From Fistulifera solaris (Eukaryota; Bacillariophyta; Bacillariophyceae; Naviculales; Stauroneidaceae): 64,000 nucleotides of DNA. A model generated the notes under the pieces. The model saw only the letters and a list, made by a program, of their open reading frames with translations, had not been told where the DNA came from and made no database searches. Where the stretch lies: assembly GCA_030295235.1 (NCBI GenBank), contig AP026142.1, positions 310,001 through 374,000 of the forward strand. The letters run 5' to 3'. This document shows, in pieces, positions 25,053 to 36,488 of the stretch. The translations under genes were made by a program, and so were the position numbers. Position 1 is the stretch's first letter; each line of letters opens with the position of its first letter.

Positions 25053-26128
25053 TTACTTCAAAAATTCCACCGAATAGTGTTGGGGACTACTCATCTTTGT
25101 GGCCTTTGCATTTGGATCAATTGTCGAAGTGGGCGGCTGCGGGCCGATCAGCTGACGCCGCTTAGGTGGCGGCGCGGGCCCGAGAAGTTCCCGCTTCACC
25201 GCGGACTCGGGACAACATTGCTTCTCGAACGACTCTAACAGTTCAACAAAGGCGGGAATAGGACACGCCTCTGGTCTACGTCTTGTAATCAAAGCGAGCG
25301 CTTCCTTGGCTGTCATCGACGCGCGCCTAAATCGCAGCCACAATCTTGTGAATTTCTTTTGACAAAGCAGTTGGACAGCACCGTATAGACTTACTTTATG
25401 AGATAAATGGCGGCAGCTGTGGTCGAGCGTGAGACACCTTGCTGACAGTGAACGAGCACACTTCCATGGAGTAATCCCTTGGAGATAAAGGATATGATTT
25501 CCTCGGCGGCATCCAAAATGCCACTTGCACCGGTAGGAGAATCATAAACCGCAATGCGTTTGTATTGAAATGCAGGTACAATGTCGACCTTTTTCTCGAA
25601 GTAGTTGGGGACTCCGGCCTGAGAGTAATCGAGAGTTAAAAATTGATGAGTGCATGTGACTCAAGTCCGCCGAATTATAGCGCTATCCCATACCTTGACA
25701 TTGACGTCCTTTTCGGGAGTCATATTGAGAATATGAGTGATATTCCATTGTCGCAGCTTTTCTAAATTCTTAGCATCCTTCTTCCCACCGATGTAAAGAC
25801 CAGGGCGACTCCCACCGACCAGCTCTTTACACTGGTAGATCAAACTCATTGTTGTCGCATTATCATCTGAAAAGAGCGACGAAGACAACGTAAGCCACAG
25901 ATGAACGGATTATAAAGAAATTTAAGGGTTTGTGGTGATTCCAACTTCAGCAGAAAATATGAAAAGTTACTTGATGTGTCTATCAATCATTGTGGATCAG
26001 ACAGGGATAACAGTTGTTTCTTCACAAGTTGGGGAGAATTATCGGCTGCGCCCCATATATGCCACTTACCTTCACAGAGACTTTCAACGTCGCGACTTTG
26101 GCATGGCTGGGGCGATCTGCCGTTTCAT
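25053..26128 (-). CDS. Dual-specificity protein phosphatase
   Basis: Four exons: 26128..26070, 25866..25694, 25618..25395 and 25326..25053, with introns of 203, 75 and 68 nt; about 242 residues. The catalytic signature HCQQGVSRS gives the nucleophilic Cys and the Arg of the P-loop, and the general-acid Asp is probably the D of AVYDSPTG. LVGGSRPGLYIGGKKDA is the usual opening of the atypical DSP fold. The C-terminus (LLGPAPPPKRRQLIGPQPP) is Pro-rich and basic. Exons 2-4 are secure because all junction phases fit. Exon 1 (MNGRSPQPCQSRDVESLCED) needs one base fewer in AAA at 26123-26125; without it the protein would start at the ATG at 25849. The enzyme removes phosphate from Ser/Thr/Tyr, likely in a MAP-kinase-type pathway, though the substrate is not deducible. 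Confidence 0.88.
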
Positions 26129-26364
26129 TGTTGATGGTTGCAGAGGATGCACAAGAAGGATGTTAACAAAATCTCACAATGCCGAAAGCGGCGCGATGAT
26201 TGGTTCGGATTCGGATCAGGAGCGGTGGACGGACGGAGGACATACGGGCGAGCTAGCTAAGTCTAGAGTCTAAGTTAGCGTTTGAACACGTAAAGGTCTC
26301 TAAACTTATGCTCATATTGATCATGTTCACATCTATTCACGTTGTCCAACAAGAAGGATCATCA

Positions 26365-29101
26365 TCAATTGTCTTGACCTACGAGACTAATCACACCCGA
26401 TGCCCTACGAGACGAGCCACCAGCACTCATACGGCGTTGGTGAAGCATCGATTGATCGACTTCATTGATGCGCGCAGCAAAGCCGTCTACGTAATTCTCC
26501 AACACCATCTTATCGTCCCCTCCAAGACGCTGTTCCATCAGCAATGTTTCAACAAGTAGACCCGCCGAGCGATAGCACGACCGCGCATTTTCCAATTGGC
26601 CCAGAAGCTGCTTCACCGCGCCTTCGCGTCCACAAGTCATGGCATGGTTGTAGATGAGTTCCTCCACACTCGGACAGCGAATCTGTTCACCTGTCGGGAC
26701 GGAGACCTTGGATATTTCAGCGTTGGTTGCGTCAGCGCGCTCGAGCACACCGCGAAACTGGCCAGCAAGCCATTCAGTAGTAACTTCTAATCGCTTCTTC
26801 AACTGTTGGAGATGATTCGTATGACTGGTAGAGATTATGTGCCTCTGCCACCCCTCGAGCTCCTGTGAGACTTTCGTGACTGCACTTACGGCCCCTTTCA
26901 GCATAGTCAGTGCCTTGAGGTAACAAAGTAAAGCATCCGAGAAATAAGAGCGAATCAAAGATGGAGTAGGCTTCACCATTTTGCTCCCGGTAATGCTACT
27001 ATTTGAAACGCGACGAGTTGGAATAGTAGTATCCAGAGAAGGAAGCGGTTCGGTGTTGATCGCAAACGGCATCTCTTCCGCTTCATCGGCTTTCTCCATA
27101 GACTTGTCACTCATCGAAGATCCTCTCCTACGGCGAGTGACAGCCATAACATCCGTTGCGCTGGAATCATCCGTGACATTACCGCAATCGTTGTACCGAG
27201 ACTCTTCCTCTATGTCATCCATTGCTGTGGCTGAAAGCATCGACGTACAGCTTTCATTCATAGAAATGAGCCTCAAAGCCAAGAAAGCTCGATTATCCCC
27301 AACATGGGCTACAGTGATTGCCCTGCGACCGATGTCTTCCGCGGTTGCCAACATCGTTGCCACTTCCTGTAGTTGGCTTTCCGCACGCTTGGTAGTTGTA
27401 GGGTTGCCCCCTCCAATCTGACGGGTCTTCCCACTCGAAAACATTCCCAAGAGAGTGCCACCCGTACCAGGACTAGTACTGAGCATCCCACGAGCTTGAA
27501 GAAGTGTCGGATACTCGCGCCGGCCACCAAGTATAGGAGACGTTCCAGGCACTGTTGGACGGTAGGACGACTCTTTCCATGCAACAGTGGTATTCTTCGC
27601 CGAAGCAATCGATCCATGTTCCACCATTACATAGCTGTTGTCATCTGTGGAGTTCTGAAGGTTGGAGTTTATCGTTTGGGATCGATGACAAGTCTCCATC
27701 TCCTGCATTGGAGTCGCCGTCGAAATCCGTCCTGCAGTCAATTCCAAAGCAGGCGGTTCCGGTGCACCCTGAGGCATCTTTAAATAGTGGGCTGTGCTGG
27801 GCGGACTTGGGACCAAAGGAGTCAATGTGCCTTGCATGGAAGGGTAATGTGCTTGCGACACCATGCCAGGAGCCGAATTCTGTAAAGGTCCTAATCTAGG
27901 TGTCGTGTACGCAGTCGTCTCTCCCACGTTCAACATAGCCACCGGAAGAGACTGAGGCATTGCTGTTGTTGTCGTTATTTCGGTTGAACTTGCAGTCTCG
28001 CCACCAGAACAGCCCGCAACTGCTCTTCCGTCGTTTTCTGGAATCGTCTCCAAGTCTCCCACAACCGGCCGGCAACAGCCCGGATCGTGTACCGATGCAC
28101 CATTGCAACCCAATGCAACAAACCGATCGTTTGCCTCAAAAAACTCTTTGAAGCCAGCTCGACTGATCGGGTTTCTATTGAGAAGCAAACGCAGTAGGGT
28201 CACACATTCTGGACTGACCCGCACGTCTAGAGGCAATCGTACAGCTTTCATTTTGATATTCTTGAGCAGATCGATATGGTTTTCGCCATGAAAAGGCGGC
28301 TTTCCCGAAATCATTTCAAATAACACAGTGCCAACACTCCATAAATCTGCTTTTGCATCGTACCTAAAGGAATGATTGTGAGTTTTTCGACGACAGGCCG
28401 ACCACAAAGCAGGTTTTACTCACCGTTGGTGCTGTAATATTTCCGGAGCCATGTAAATGGGCGAACCACAAAGCGTTTCCGCCAAACTCTGACTTTGTAG
28501 GTGACGAGCAAACCCGAAATCAGCAATCTTGAGACAAAATTGACTCGAAGGAAAGTTCGCATCCCTGCGTTCCTGTTCCATCGCTGGCGTTTGCGCTGGG
28601 TCGTCCTCTTCGTCCAACGGCAAAGGTCCGGTCAGCAAAAGGTTCTGCGGCTTAATATCGCGATGAATCAATTCCTGTCCCCATAAGAATTGCAGCCCCG
28701 CTTTCAAATCACGCATGAGACGGCGCGTCAGGCGTTCCGATAAGCGGCCCGCAGCACGACTGCGAATCAACCCCTGCACATCTCCCCCCCGCGCAGTATT
28801 CTAGCAGCAGATAAAAGTGTCTTTCCGTCTTTTGCACTTGATGCATACAGACGATATTCGGATGCTGATAGGTGCGCAATATAGTAATTTCAATCTCCAA
28901 GTTCTGTAGCACCTTCTTGGTTAATTTTTCCGAAGTTCGGGAAATTGCTTTGACAGCCACCGTGTCCGGCCCTTTATTCGCCGAGGGCAATCGTACGCCC
29001 TTGTAAACAACAGCAAAACTCCCCGAACCCAACCTATGCTGCAAAGCATAGCCGGCCACCACCTTTACCTTGCTTTGCGGCAGGTAGAGTTCGTGATTCA
29101 T
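26365..29101 (-). CDS. ATG1: ATG1/ULK-type autophagy serine/threonine kinase
   Basis: Exon 1 is 29101..28424 and exon 2 is 28363..26365 (60-nt intron, phase 2, GTGAGT..TTTAG), about 891 residues. The N-terminal kinase domain shows GSGSFAVVYKG (Gly loop), VAVKAI (ATP lysine), HRDIKPQNLLL, DFGFAR and YMAPE. A long Ser/Thr/Pro-rich linker follows (about 290-650). The C-terminal 220 residues form helices of the MIT/EAT type (SLIRSYFSDALLCYLKALTML), the ATG13-binding module of ATG1/ULK1. This combination distinguishes it from other kinases. It would start autophagosome formation downstream of TOR and AMPK. The C-run 28784-28790 contains one base too many; one fewer restores LEYCAGGDVQGLI inside the kinase domain. 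Confidence 0.92.
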
Positions 29102-30327
29102 GTTGACGCGTCTGCCTCGATGTTTCTATCGAATCATGAGTGTTCGTCTAAGCTAAAATAAACGATCCGTGGGATTGCGCAAATGCAATATGGTTTCTTC
29201 CGTTCTCTTGATGCTTTTTAGAACGTTATGACGGAGTGTATTTTGATTTCGGAGTGTTCTTTTCCGAGAGATTTTAGAGGACTGCAATTCTGTTGAAGAA
29301 AAAAAAATATGAAAAAGTTGACAACGTCTGACAGAAAAGTAGCCCACGTGAACTGTTCTGTGTGTGGGATGATGAGTGTGAGACCCGTGCGTAGGTCAAA
29401 TTCTCTACTTTCCGAGAATAGAAAATAGAACGAATTTGAGTTCCGATCGCGGTACAGCAAGAAATAGAGTAATTTCAGTCCCGGAACAATCACGAACCGC
29501 GAGACACGAAACGTCAACACAAACGCCTCCTCCTGTATCTGGTAGGGATGGAAATAAAATCTTTTCACGGAAAGCAGCTGCTCGGAGATTGTTCTGCAAG
29601 GGTGCCACGAAAGAAAAAGGAATGGAAAGGAAGCGTAAATGAACAAAAGTGCAGCAGATCCTTTTGTTCGCCTCGAAGACTTGGAGCCGAGCCAATCTTC
29701 CGCTGGAGCGAGAGCGATTTTGTCGTCAAACGACGATTTCTGTCGAAACATCACCATTTTTGCATTCCAGCATTGTGTATTGTCTCTGTTGTTTTGACTT
29801 ACCAGCGTTAAAAAAGAGTATCAAAGAATGTAAACGAAAAGATCGTCCTTTCGAAGTTTTTTAAAGTTGAAAGGAGGTGGCGGGGAGGGAAGGAACAAAG
29901 AAAGGATTGCGAACGAAGATAAGCATTTTCTCGCCTTTCCGGAGTTTCGTTCCGGCGCCAAATTTTTACCGTCAATCAAAATGTAGTTTACCTTCGAGGT
30001 TTGACCTTTCCGACGTTGACGTCAGATGCTGGTCTGATGCCGAACAGTACATCTACGTACCACATACTACACGTGGTACACGAGGTTGACACCCGTGACT
30101 ACTGGATCACGGAGAAGAATGAAGAACCGAGATTTTGAACTTCGGGCAACATCATCATTCGTTCATCTTCGTGTTGCCTTTCTTACCCATGCATCACTTG
30201 TAACACTATCATTACTGTTGACTTCGGAGTTTTGAGTTGCGGGCTGCTTAGAATATTTTCCTCCCCCTCTTTTGCATTTTAGGAAGCGCAACGTCTATAG
30301 AAACACAGACAACTATTCCTGGTAATC
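29102..30327. other. Intergenic region between divergent ATG1 and UNC93-like genes
   Basis: This 1.2-kb stretch carries the promoters of two divergent genes. A minus-strand frame of 179 codons (29218..29757) is T-rich and Phe/Leu-heavy with no family resemblance, so it is not called. An imperfect inverted repeat (GTACCAC / GTGGTAC) is at about 30057-30079. Confidence 0.5.
30017..30024. promoter_or_regulatory. Palindromic CRE site TGACGTCA
   Basis: A perfect 8-bp cAMP-response-element palindrome, preceded by CGACGT, lies 304 bp upstream of the UNC93-like start at 30328. bZIP proteins bind this sequence. Its role here is inferred from the motif and position only. Confidence 0.4.
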
Positions 30328-31794
30328 ATGGCAGCGATCGAAGCCACAGCGCAGCAATCCAGAAAAGCCAAAAGCTCCCCCATTTCCTCCTTCGTCTTTG
30401 AAACCTACCAACGACCCGAACATGAAGTCCGCCTCCGACGAAACTCTGATCAGCGATCCTATGAAGCCAATCGAATACTCCGGAATTTCATGGGCATGTC
30501 GCTGCTCTTTTCGGTCAATCATGGGTGTGTCGTGGCCTGCTTGAGCTTGGCATCGGCACGATTGGGGACCACAGGGAACATGCAGAGCGGCATTTTGTAT
30601 ATGAGTTATACCGGCTCAGCATTGTTGGGTGCGACATATACCGTCAAGAAATTAGGACCGCGAGATTCGCTGGTGGCGGGCTTGGCGTTGTATTGTGTAT
30701 ATGTGGCGGCGTTTTGGATGGCGTCTTCGTTCCCTTTCTTCGCCAAGCCGGTATCCTTTCTGGGAGCTCTAGTGGGTGGTGTCGGAGCAGGATTGTTATG
30801 GACGGCGCAAGGCGCTTTCTTTGGCATGGCCGCGGAGTGTCACGCTCTTGCTTTGGCTCAAGAGACATCCCTATCGACATCCAAACTAGCAGGCATTTTT
30901 GCATTTATGTACTTGGGCTTGGAGTTGTTATTAAGATCGATGTCTTCGGCTTTACTCAAGCTGTTCTCGGTTGCATGGTCCACCATTTTTGGTATTTACG
31001 CTCTGCTCGCGATACTTTCCGCAGTTGGCATGATGTTTGTGCAACAACCAGAAGATGTCAGTGTCAACGGCGAAGACGATTCTCAAGTCCAGTCCGTTTG
31101 GTGGAAAATTACTGTTGCTCTACAACTACTCCGAAAAGATCCTAAAATGCGCTACATGATTGGTCTTAATGCTGTTTTTGGATTTGCTTCAGCATTCTTG
31201 AACTCGTATGTCAACAGCGAGGTAGTGCGTGTCGTTTTGCACGATTCTCAAACTCGTTATATCGGCTTGTTGTCAGCATGGATGTTCTGCTGTCGCAGCA
31301 ACAATGTCTCTGGCACTTGGAAGAATTCCCAACAAAGGCATCGTCTTAACGTTGGGGTCTGTTTGTTTTCTAGGCGTCGCTGCTCCTTTTCTGGTATCAA
31401 ACTTTTCGCTCGGAGGCTGGAACATGATAGGGGTTGTAGTTGTTTACACTTTGCATGGTGTAGGAAGAGCAACTTTTGAAGGAACCCTTAAGGCATCCTT
31501 CGCCGATCTTTTCTCGCAAGAGAAAGAAGGCGCCTTGCAAACATAATTTTGCAGAACGGTTTGGCCAGTGCGATCGGCTTCTTCATATCCACAATGTCCT
31601 GCACGCCCGAACAAAGACACTGCATTCAATTCCAGGATGGTTCTCATCATGATGTCGGCATCTTGGCATGGATGGTTGTAATTACCGCCTTCTTTGCTAT
31701 TTATGGTTACTGGAGAGCGGACCGATTGTTTAGGCAACAGTCTAGTAGTTTCCCCTCGGTGTGGACCCTTGTCGAGAACGAAAGCGTAATTTAA
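30328..31794 (+). CDS. UNC93-like / major facilitator superfamily membrane protein
   Basis: A single exon of about 488 residues with roughly 11-12 hydrophobic helices. The N-terminal stretch NFMGMSLLFSVNHGCVVACLSL, the GLLWTAQGAFFGMAA helix and the late GVGRATFEGTLKASFADLF plus FANIILQNGLASAIGFF elements follow the UNC93 pattern, in which a conserved tract near helix 10-11 ends with E-x-A-F-x-N. UNC93 proteins regulate potassium channels in animals; relatives in protists are transporters of unknown substrate. Two frame breaks occur: one extra base at about 31284-31285 (W-M-SAVAATMSLALG) and one missing base at 31535-31536 (GAFANIILQ). They cancel, so the start and stop are in register. The start ATG follows a CRE-containing upstream region. 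Confidence 0.82.
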
Positions 31795-31986
31795 GGCTAA
31801 GTGAAAGACTCCAAAGTACGATGAAAACAAGACTATGATTTTCATGTATTTTGTCACACAATAAATCAATTGGGCTTCCAACAAAGAAGCACCAATCAAA
31901 CATAAAATTGTGGTCATGATTCCAAAGGAATCCGACTCACACACTAGAGTCAACTAGGTTTCCAACGGAGAAACCACAGTCGCACA

Positions 31987-33176
31987 TTAAATAATAATGG
32001 CACGCTGGGCACCCGACTTGAGGGTTCCATCAGCACCATTGCCCCCACCAGTAGAGACCGTGCTCTCGGTTTCGCTTTCATGGCGAGGGCGCTTGTTACG
32101 AAGGTTCTGCTTCTGCTCTTCCGTGAGGAGCTTGCCCGTATCGCTGCGTTTCTTGCGCTGAATTTCTCCGCGCCGTTCACAGACCGTACCGGTCAACACC
32201 AAGTGGAAGTTGCGTTCGCGGCCCCAAGCGTAAGCCAAGTCCTTGAAGTTAGCATAGGGAGTACCACCGCTAAGCAATAGAATCTCAACCAATGCCTGTA
32301 AGATAGAAAAAATTAGACTCTACCTCTATCCGACCAACTCATTCACAAACGAATTTGTAACTCACCAACTGACGCTCCCACGGTTCCAACTGCACTTTCA
32401 ACTTGGAAACAGGAGGATGACCACGCGCACGGCGTTCTTCATGACGATGCCAGCCAATCTCTTTGCCGACGCGCCCATCTCGCAAGAATCGCACCAAAGG
32501 CATCACGTTTGCATCTTCAGGCGGGTCCGAAAATCCGTCCCAAGCACGATAGGCGTCTCCAATGGAATTGCTTCCTTTTCCTTCAATGAAGCCCTTCATA
32601 TGCGGCTTGTACCCAATGGACATGGGCAAGATGGTGTCGTACACCGATTCTCCGTCGGGAACGGTAGGCACGTTTGCGGGTTCTACTTTTGGGCGTTCCT
32701 CCGCCGGCAAGTTTGCCGTTTTCCAATGGCGCTTGCACTGCGAAAGAAATTAAGTCACAGCTTCGTTGTGAAACACGAATCGTAAATGAGCTTACTTACC
32801 ATGCCATCATGGGTCCCCTGGGCTTGTTTATCGCAGCCCTCTACCTTGCATTTTTTCGCCATGGCACCGTGACGCTGGCAAGAGCCTTTTATAGTACAGA
32901 AGCATTGTTAGAAAAGAGAACGAATAACAGTTTTGAAACCAGCGGACAAATTAATTCCATACCTTGACTCTTGACGACTGTGAAGCAAGCATAAAGATTG
33001 AAGCAGTAAGGAAATAGCGTTTCAATGCAATATTAAAGAAGGAATAAATAGAGGACGGGATAAGACACAGAACGAAGCGGGTCGATCGCAACGCGGAACA
33101 TTCATTATTTACCTTTCGTGCACCCAGGAAAGCGACAAAGGCGACGGGCAGGTTCCTTGGTTGAGTCCGGATTCAT
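31987..33176 (-). CDS. Cys/His-cluster (CxxxGC...GxCxxH) protein with a 15-nt microexon
   Basis: Five exons: 33176..33113, 32977..32963, 32885..32800, 32737..32366 and 32295..31987. All junction phases fit and no frame break is needed; 281 residues. The N-terminal part has two tandem Cys/His units, LCRFPGCTK..SQGSCQRHG and KCKVEGCDK..HDGMCKRHW, spaced as C-x4-C-x(n)-C-x2-H. Such clusters recur in stramenopile and plant WRKY19-like proteins and probably bind zinc. The middle (about 60-190) is conserved-looking with no known domain. The C-terminus (RRGEIQRKKRSDTGKLLTEEQKQNLRNKRPRHESE) is basic, nuclear-localisation-like. A nuclear, possibly DNA-binding role is inferred. The second exon is only 15 nt and completes the first zinc-binding unit, which supports it strongly. 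Confidence 0.85.
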
Positions 33177-33394
33177 TTCTACAAAATCATCAGGTTAGAA
33201 ATTAACAATTGCAGAGTGTATCCATTTTTTACATGACACTTTCGATCAATGTCGACAACCAACTTAACAACAATAGTGGCGTTGCATGCATCACGAGAGT
33301 TGCATATCGAATTTGACCTACGCCTTTTGTCCTTAAAGCTACGTCTTTTCACAACTCTCAAGAATATCTTCCACGCAAACAATATTAAATCACT

Positions 33395-33796
33395 ATGGCA
33401 AGCAGAATCGCGTTTTCTGTCACAGCACTCCGTCCTCGCGCTGCCTTCAATGCAAAACCGACTCACCTTTACCGTCGTTCCTATTTCCTCCCTGTCCTTG
33501 TAGAAACGCCAAAGACAGTGAATAAAGACAATAAAGACCTGTTTGATGCATCTACAAGAGTTCAAAAGAACTATAGATCCACTGGTAGTTACTTCAGAAG
33601 AGGTCCGGAAATTTGGAAGTGTGCGAGCTCGGTGCTGATCATCTCCGTCTCGTCGAGCTCCCATGCTGTGTTAAAAGCGTCGAGCCTCGACCTCGAGCCT
33701 CGAGAGGGTCGAGGTCGGAGGTCGGACCGACGAGCAATAAAAAACGCAGTGGGAACGAAAAAGTACTCCAAAGTCGATACGCGACATGCGAACTGA
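33395..33796 (+). CDS. Possible small protein with mitochondrial-type N-terminus, uncertain
   Basis: ATG at 33395 opens 133 codons. The first 33 residues (MASRIAFSVTALRPRAAFNA onward) are rich in Ala, Arg and Ser and lack acids, as in mitochondrial presequences. Beyond about residue 75 the frame passes through a GC-rich repeat (33681-33735), giving low-complexity EPREGRGRR, so the true gene may splice or end before that. No family is recognised. It could equally be chance. Confidence 0.25.
   Translation: MASRIAFSVTALRPRAAFNAKPTHLYRRSYFLPVLVETPKTVNKDNKDLFDASTRVQKNYRSTGSYFRRGPEIWKCASSVLIISVSSSSHAVLKASSLDLEPREGRGRRSDRRAIKNAVGTKKYSKVDTRHAN
33681..33735. repeat. CTCGAC-type inverted and tandem repeat
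   Basis: CGAGCCTCGA occurs twice 13 bp apart (33681 and 33694), and the stretch TCGACCTCGA is followed by its near complement GTCGAGGTCG, then GGAGGTCGG. The segment can fold into a GC-rich hairpin. No function is evident. Confidence 0.6.
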
Positions 33797-33840
33797 GAAC
33801 TGCGAACTGCTAGTATTTATTTGTGTGCTGTCTTTGATCG

Positions 33841-34005
33841 ACTACAACCTACAACCAAAGGAGTCTCTACAATCTACAATCTACAACCAATAACCTATAA
33901 GCCTATAACCAGTGAAAATTGACGTCAGACATGATGACTATCCGTAGAATAGACATTTTGGAGTACCGTTACCAGGTACTTGTTACCAGTACCGGACCGG
34001 AACAG
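33841..34005. repeat. Degenerate CTACAA and TTACCAGTAC short repeats
   Basis: At 33841-33915 the unit ACTACAA / CTACAAT / CTATAA is repeated about eight times with changes. At 33963-34000 GTTACCAGGTAC and GTTACCAGTACC are near-repeats. No gene is seen in 33797-34351 apart from the CRE site at 33920. Confidence 0.5.
33920..33927. promoter_or_regulatory. Palindromic CRE site TGACGTCA
   Basis: A perfect CRE palindrome, followed by GACATGATGAC, lies 425 bp upstream of the KIX-like gene at 34352. Assignment rests on motif identity alone. Confidence 0.35.
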
Positions 34006-34351
34006 GAGATTCAGAAAAGACGTTGAGAAGAACAAAGGAAGGAATTGAAAGAGGTGCAGTCACGTCTTATCAGTCACGGCCAATCAGCCAATCACCATCA
34101 AACACACTTCTGTATATTCTCCGTTTCATCTCGACCAGAAAGTACCCTTAAATCAGGTGTCGTGTTCACGTTCAGCGTGCAGTCCAAAAAAGACAACAAA
34201 CAAAAACGAAGACGAACAACATCCCTTGCTTGAAAAAAGCCTATTGTTAATCCGGGCGGATAATTATTTTTCGAACTCATCTATGGACTTGTTGTTAAGA
34301 AGCATGATTTTTGACGCATGGCCCCTTTTAACTCTTGTCATTTCTCAAAAG

Positions 34352-35234
34352 ATGTCGCCCAACAACGGGAAATCAACGACGCCTGGTCCATCTCAAGGCA
34401 CGCAACGGACCGTATCGCTGAGCAGCTCAAGCAGCATCGCGTTTGGTGGTCTCCATTTGGCTTCCGCGTCTGTTGATGCTTCTACCTGGATGATGATCAA
34501 ATCGCAGGACAAAAGACCATCATCTACTAATTTTCGTGGAGGACAATCTTCGCCGTCGTCCTTTAGTGTAGAACAGACACGCGAGTCGCTGCGCATGGAA
34601 CTGTAAGTTACTGTTCGAAAATATCGCGGGTTTTAATAAAGAGACGCTCGGCTCACCCTCAGTGGCCTATTATTGCAGTGAGAAACGTTTAAGCGACAAG
34701 AAGCAATCAATAGGAACACTCAGCGCTCAACAAGCCTCTATTTGTTTGGAAAAGCTGCTGTTTCAACAATACTCCGGAGATCTCACCACATATGCGGATC
34801 TATCCACTCTCAGGGATCGACTGGATCCTATTCTGCAGCGTCTGATTAAGCGAAAAGATCAGCCAACAGAGACTCTTGATCCGGAAGAAATTCGCAAGCG
34901 CCTACTCCGAAGTAAGCTAGGCAAACAGCGCTACTGGAAGGCCTTGCTGCTCAGTAAGGAAATCCACCGTCTACGTCTGCAACATGCGTCGCTCGGTTGC
35001 GCGCAATGTAACAGCGACGGAGTTTGTCAGCTCCAACCCGATATCAAGGGATCGTTACCGCAGCCTGTGCACACACTATTCTTCCGAGTGGCACTTTTAA
35101 GTTTTTTTGAGTCCGCCTCCGAAGATGACATTGCATCTTCAAGTTTAGATTCATGGGACATTATGATCCAGGAATGCGAAGACGCTCTGCATCAATACAA
35201 ACAATGGAGGTCTTTAATATGTGCTCCCGCTTGA
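34352..35234 (+). CDS. KIX-like domain protein, head copy of an inverted gene pair
   Basis: Exons 34352..34602 and 34679..35234 (76-nt intron, phase 2) give 268 residues. Start choice is uncertain, as the frame is open further upstream; MSPNNGKSTTPG is preferred because a Ser/Thr/Gln-rich disordered N-terminus is usual for this type. Residues about 95-135 (ICLEKLLFQQYSGDLTTYADLSTLRDRL) resemble the KIX fold, a three-helix module that binds activation domains. A second helical block (GKQRYWKALLLSKEIHRLRL) and a C-x2-C-x5-C stretch (CAQCNSDGVC) follow. The gene at 35419-36045 on the other strand shares this order and the same intron phase. Role in transcription is inferred from the KIX likeness. 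Confidence 0.72.
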
Positions 35235-35418
35235 ATCTGCATTCCGAGCGACGAACTCCCACGTGTACAATCGCCAGCTTTTCTCATGTCTGTTCCATTA
35301 ATTTTGAATAATTTTCCATCAACCTTTATTCCTTTTTAAAAAACAACATTCTAGCCACTAGGTCTAAACAAAATCAAGATGCTACCATAAAATTATGTCA
35401 TTTTGTACAAACATCTGG

Positions 35419-36045
35419 CTAGCAATTTTCGACGATCTCTTCCACCTCTTTCATCCAAGCGTCCCATTCATCGCTCCTCGTGCCACAAACTTCGTGTAAA
35501 GGCATGCCTTCAAGAGCGTATAGCAAGGGAGGGTTCGAGAAGACTTTCTTTGCGTTGCAGAAAGTGGTATATTCGCAAACACTATCCTTGCACCTCGCAC
35601 AACTCAGGAGTTTTGCTGCCCTGTACCGTAAAGCATAAAATTGCCGGCAGAGTGCCAGGGCTTTGACGTATCGTTCCCCACCCAACTTGGACTTCAAGGC
35701 GTTTCGTCTTTTCGGCATGGAATAGGCTTTTCCCGTTTCTTTTCGATTTTTGCAAGTTAAGGACAAAATGAGATGTTTTAGACACGCTTGCAGCTTTGTT
35801 GCATTCTCAAGGTCTCTAAAGTGCTTTATCGCTCGTTGTTGATGAAGTAGACGCTCAATAAGTGCTACATTCTGAGAGATTACTGTTGGCAACATGCGCG
35901 GATACTTCTTGTAAAAGAGTTTTTGCCTATCACGATGCAGATTAGCAATCATTTTTTACACGAAGCACGTAAACAATAGCCAAAAAACTTACAATGCAAG
36001 GCGAACAAGGTCACGTGGATCGGCTGTCGAAGACACCGGACTCAT
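35419..36045 (-). CDS. Paralogue of the preceding KIX-like protein, tail-to-tail
   Basis: Exon 1 is 36045..35993 and exon 2 is 35926..35419 (66-nt intron, phase 2), 186 residues. The junction gives DLVRLALQKLFYKKY, matching ESLRMELEKRLSDKK in the neighbour. Shared features are LLHQQ after the first helix, GERYVKALALCRQFYALR, CARCKDSVC and the terminal D-W-D-x-W-M-K/I-E block. The N-terminus is shorter and lacks the Ser-rich region. The pair is convergent with 184 bp between stops. Without the short first exon the protein would start at the ATG at 35952 inside the intron, which destroys the alignment. Confidence 0.75.
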
Positions 36046-36488
36046 CAAAGTACGAACTTCCAATTGATTTAGATGGTGAGACTTCGTTATGAAGCTTTCT
36101 TAAGATTCTGACAAGAGAATAATAAGAGCAATGAATTGTAATCGTTCATCAGGACAAAAGTGTGCACAACTTCATACGGCCTTCACTAACTCGTTTAAGC
36201 GTTTTCATAGGCCATTGTTATCACGAGACGTCACGTTTCGGATGAATTTTTGAATCAGGTACATTTTACCAGATAGAGATAATCCTCTATAGCTAAATAA
36301 TTGTAAGCACGTTTCACCGCTTAAGTAATATTACCGTTTTCTGCCCTTGAGTACACATTTATTTGTGAAAGAATTTTGTCCCAAGAAGTTTTTTACCTAT
36401 GAGACAATTTGTCTCTATTTTTGAAAACCGCTCGGAGTGAGCAAAAATTACAGCCAAGCTCCAGGTTACTGGCTACGCAAATCCTCGT

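Noticed and set aside
28784-28790. Programmed frameshifting in ATG1 and other genes
   Set aside because: No common slippery heptamer or downstream structure is seen; the sites differ in base and direction, so sequencing error is favoured.
29218-29757. 179-codon minus-strand frame between ATG1 and the UNC93-like gene
   Set aside because: Composition is T-rich giving Phe/Leu/Ser runs, no motif or splice context supports it, and it overlaps the divergent promoters.
33179-33664. 161-codon minus-strand frame
   Set aside because: It lies just upstream of the first exon of the Cys/His-cluster gene, has a Cys/Arg/Lys-rich irregular sequence and no family likeness; reads as chance.
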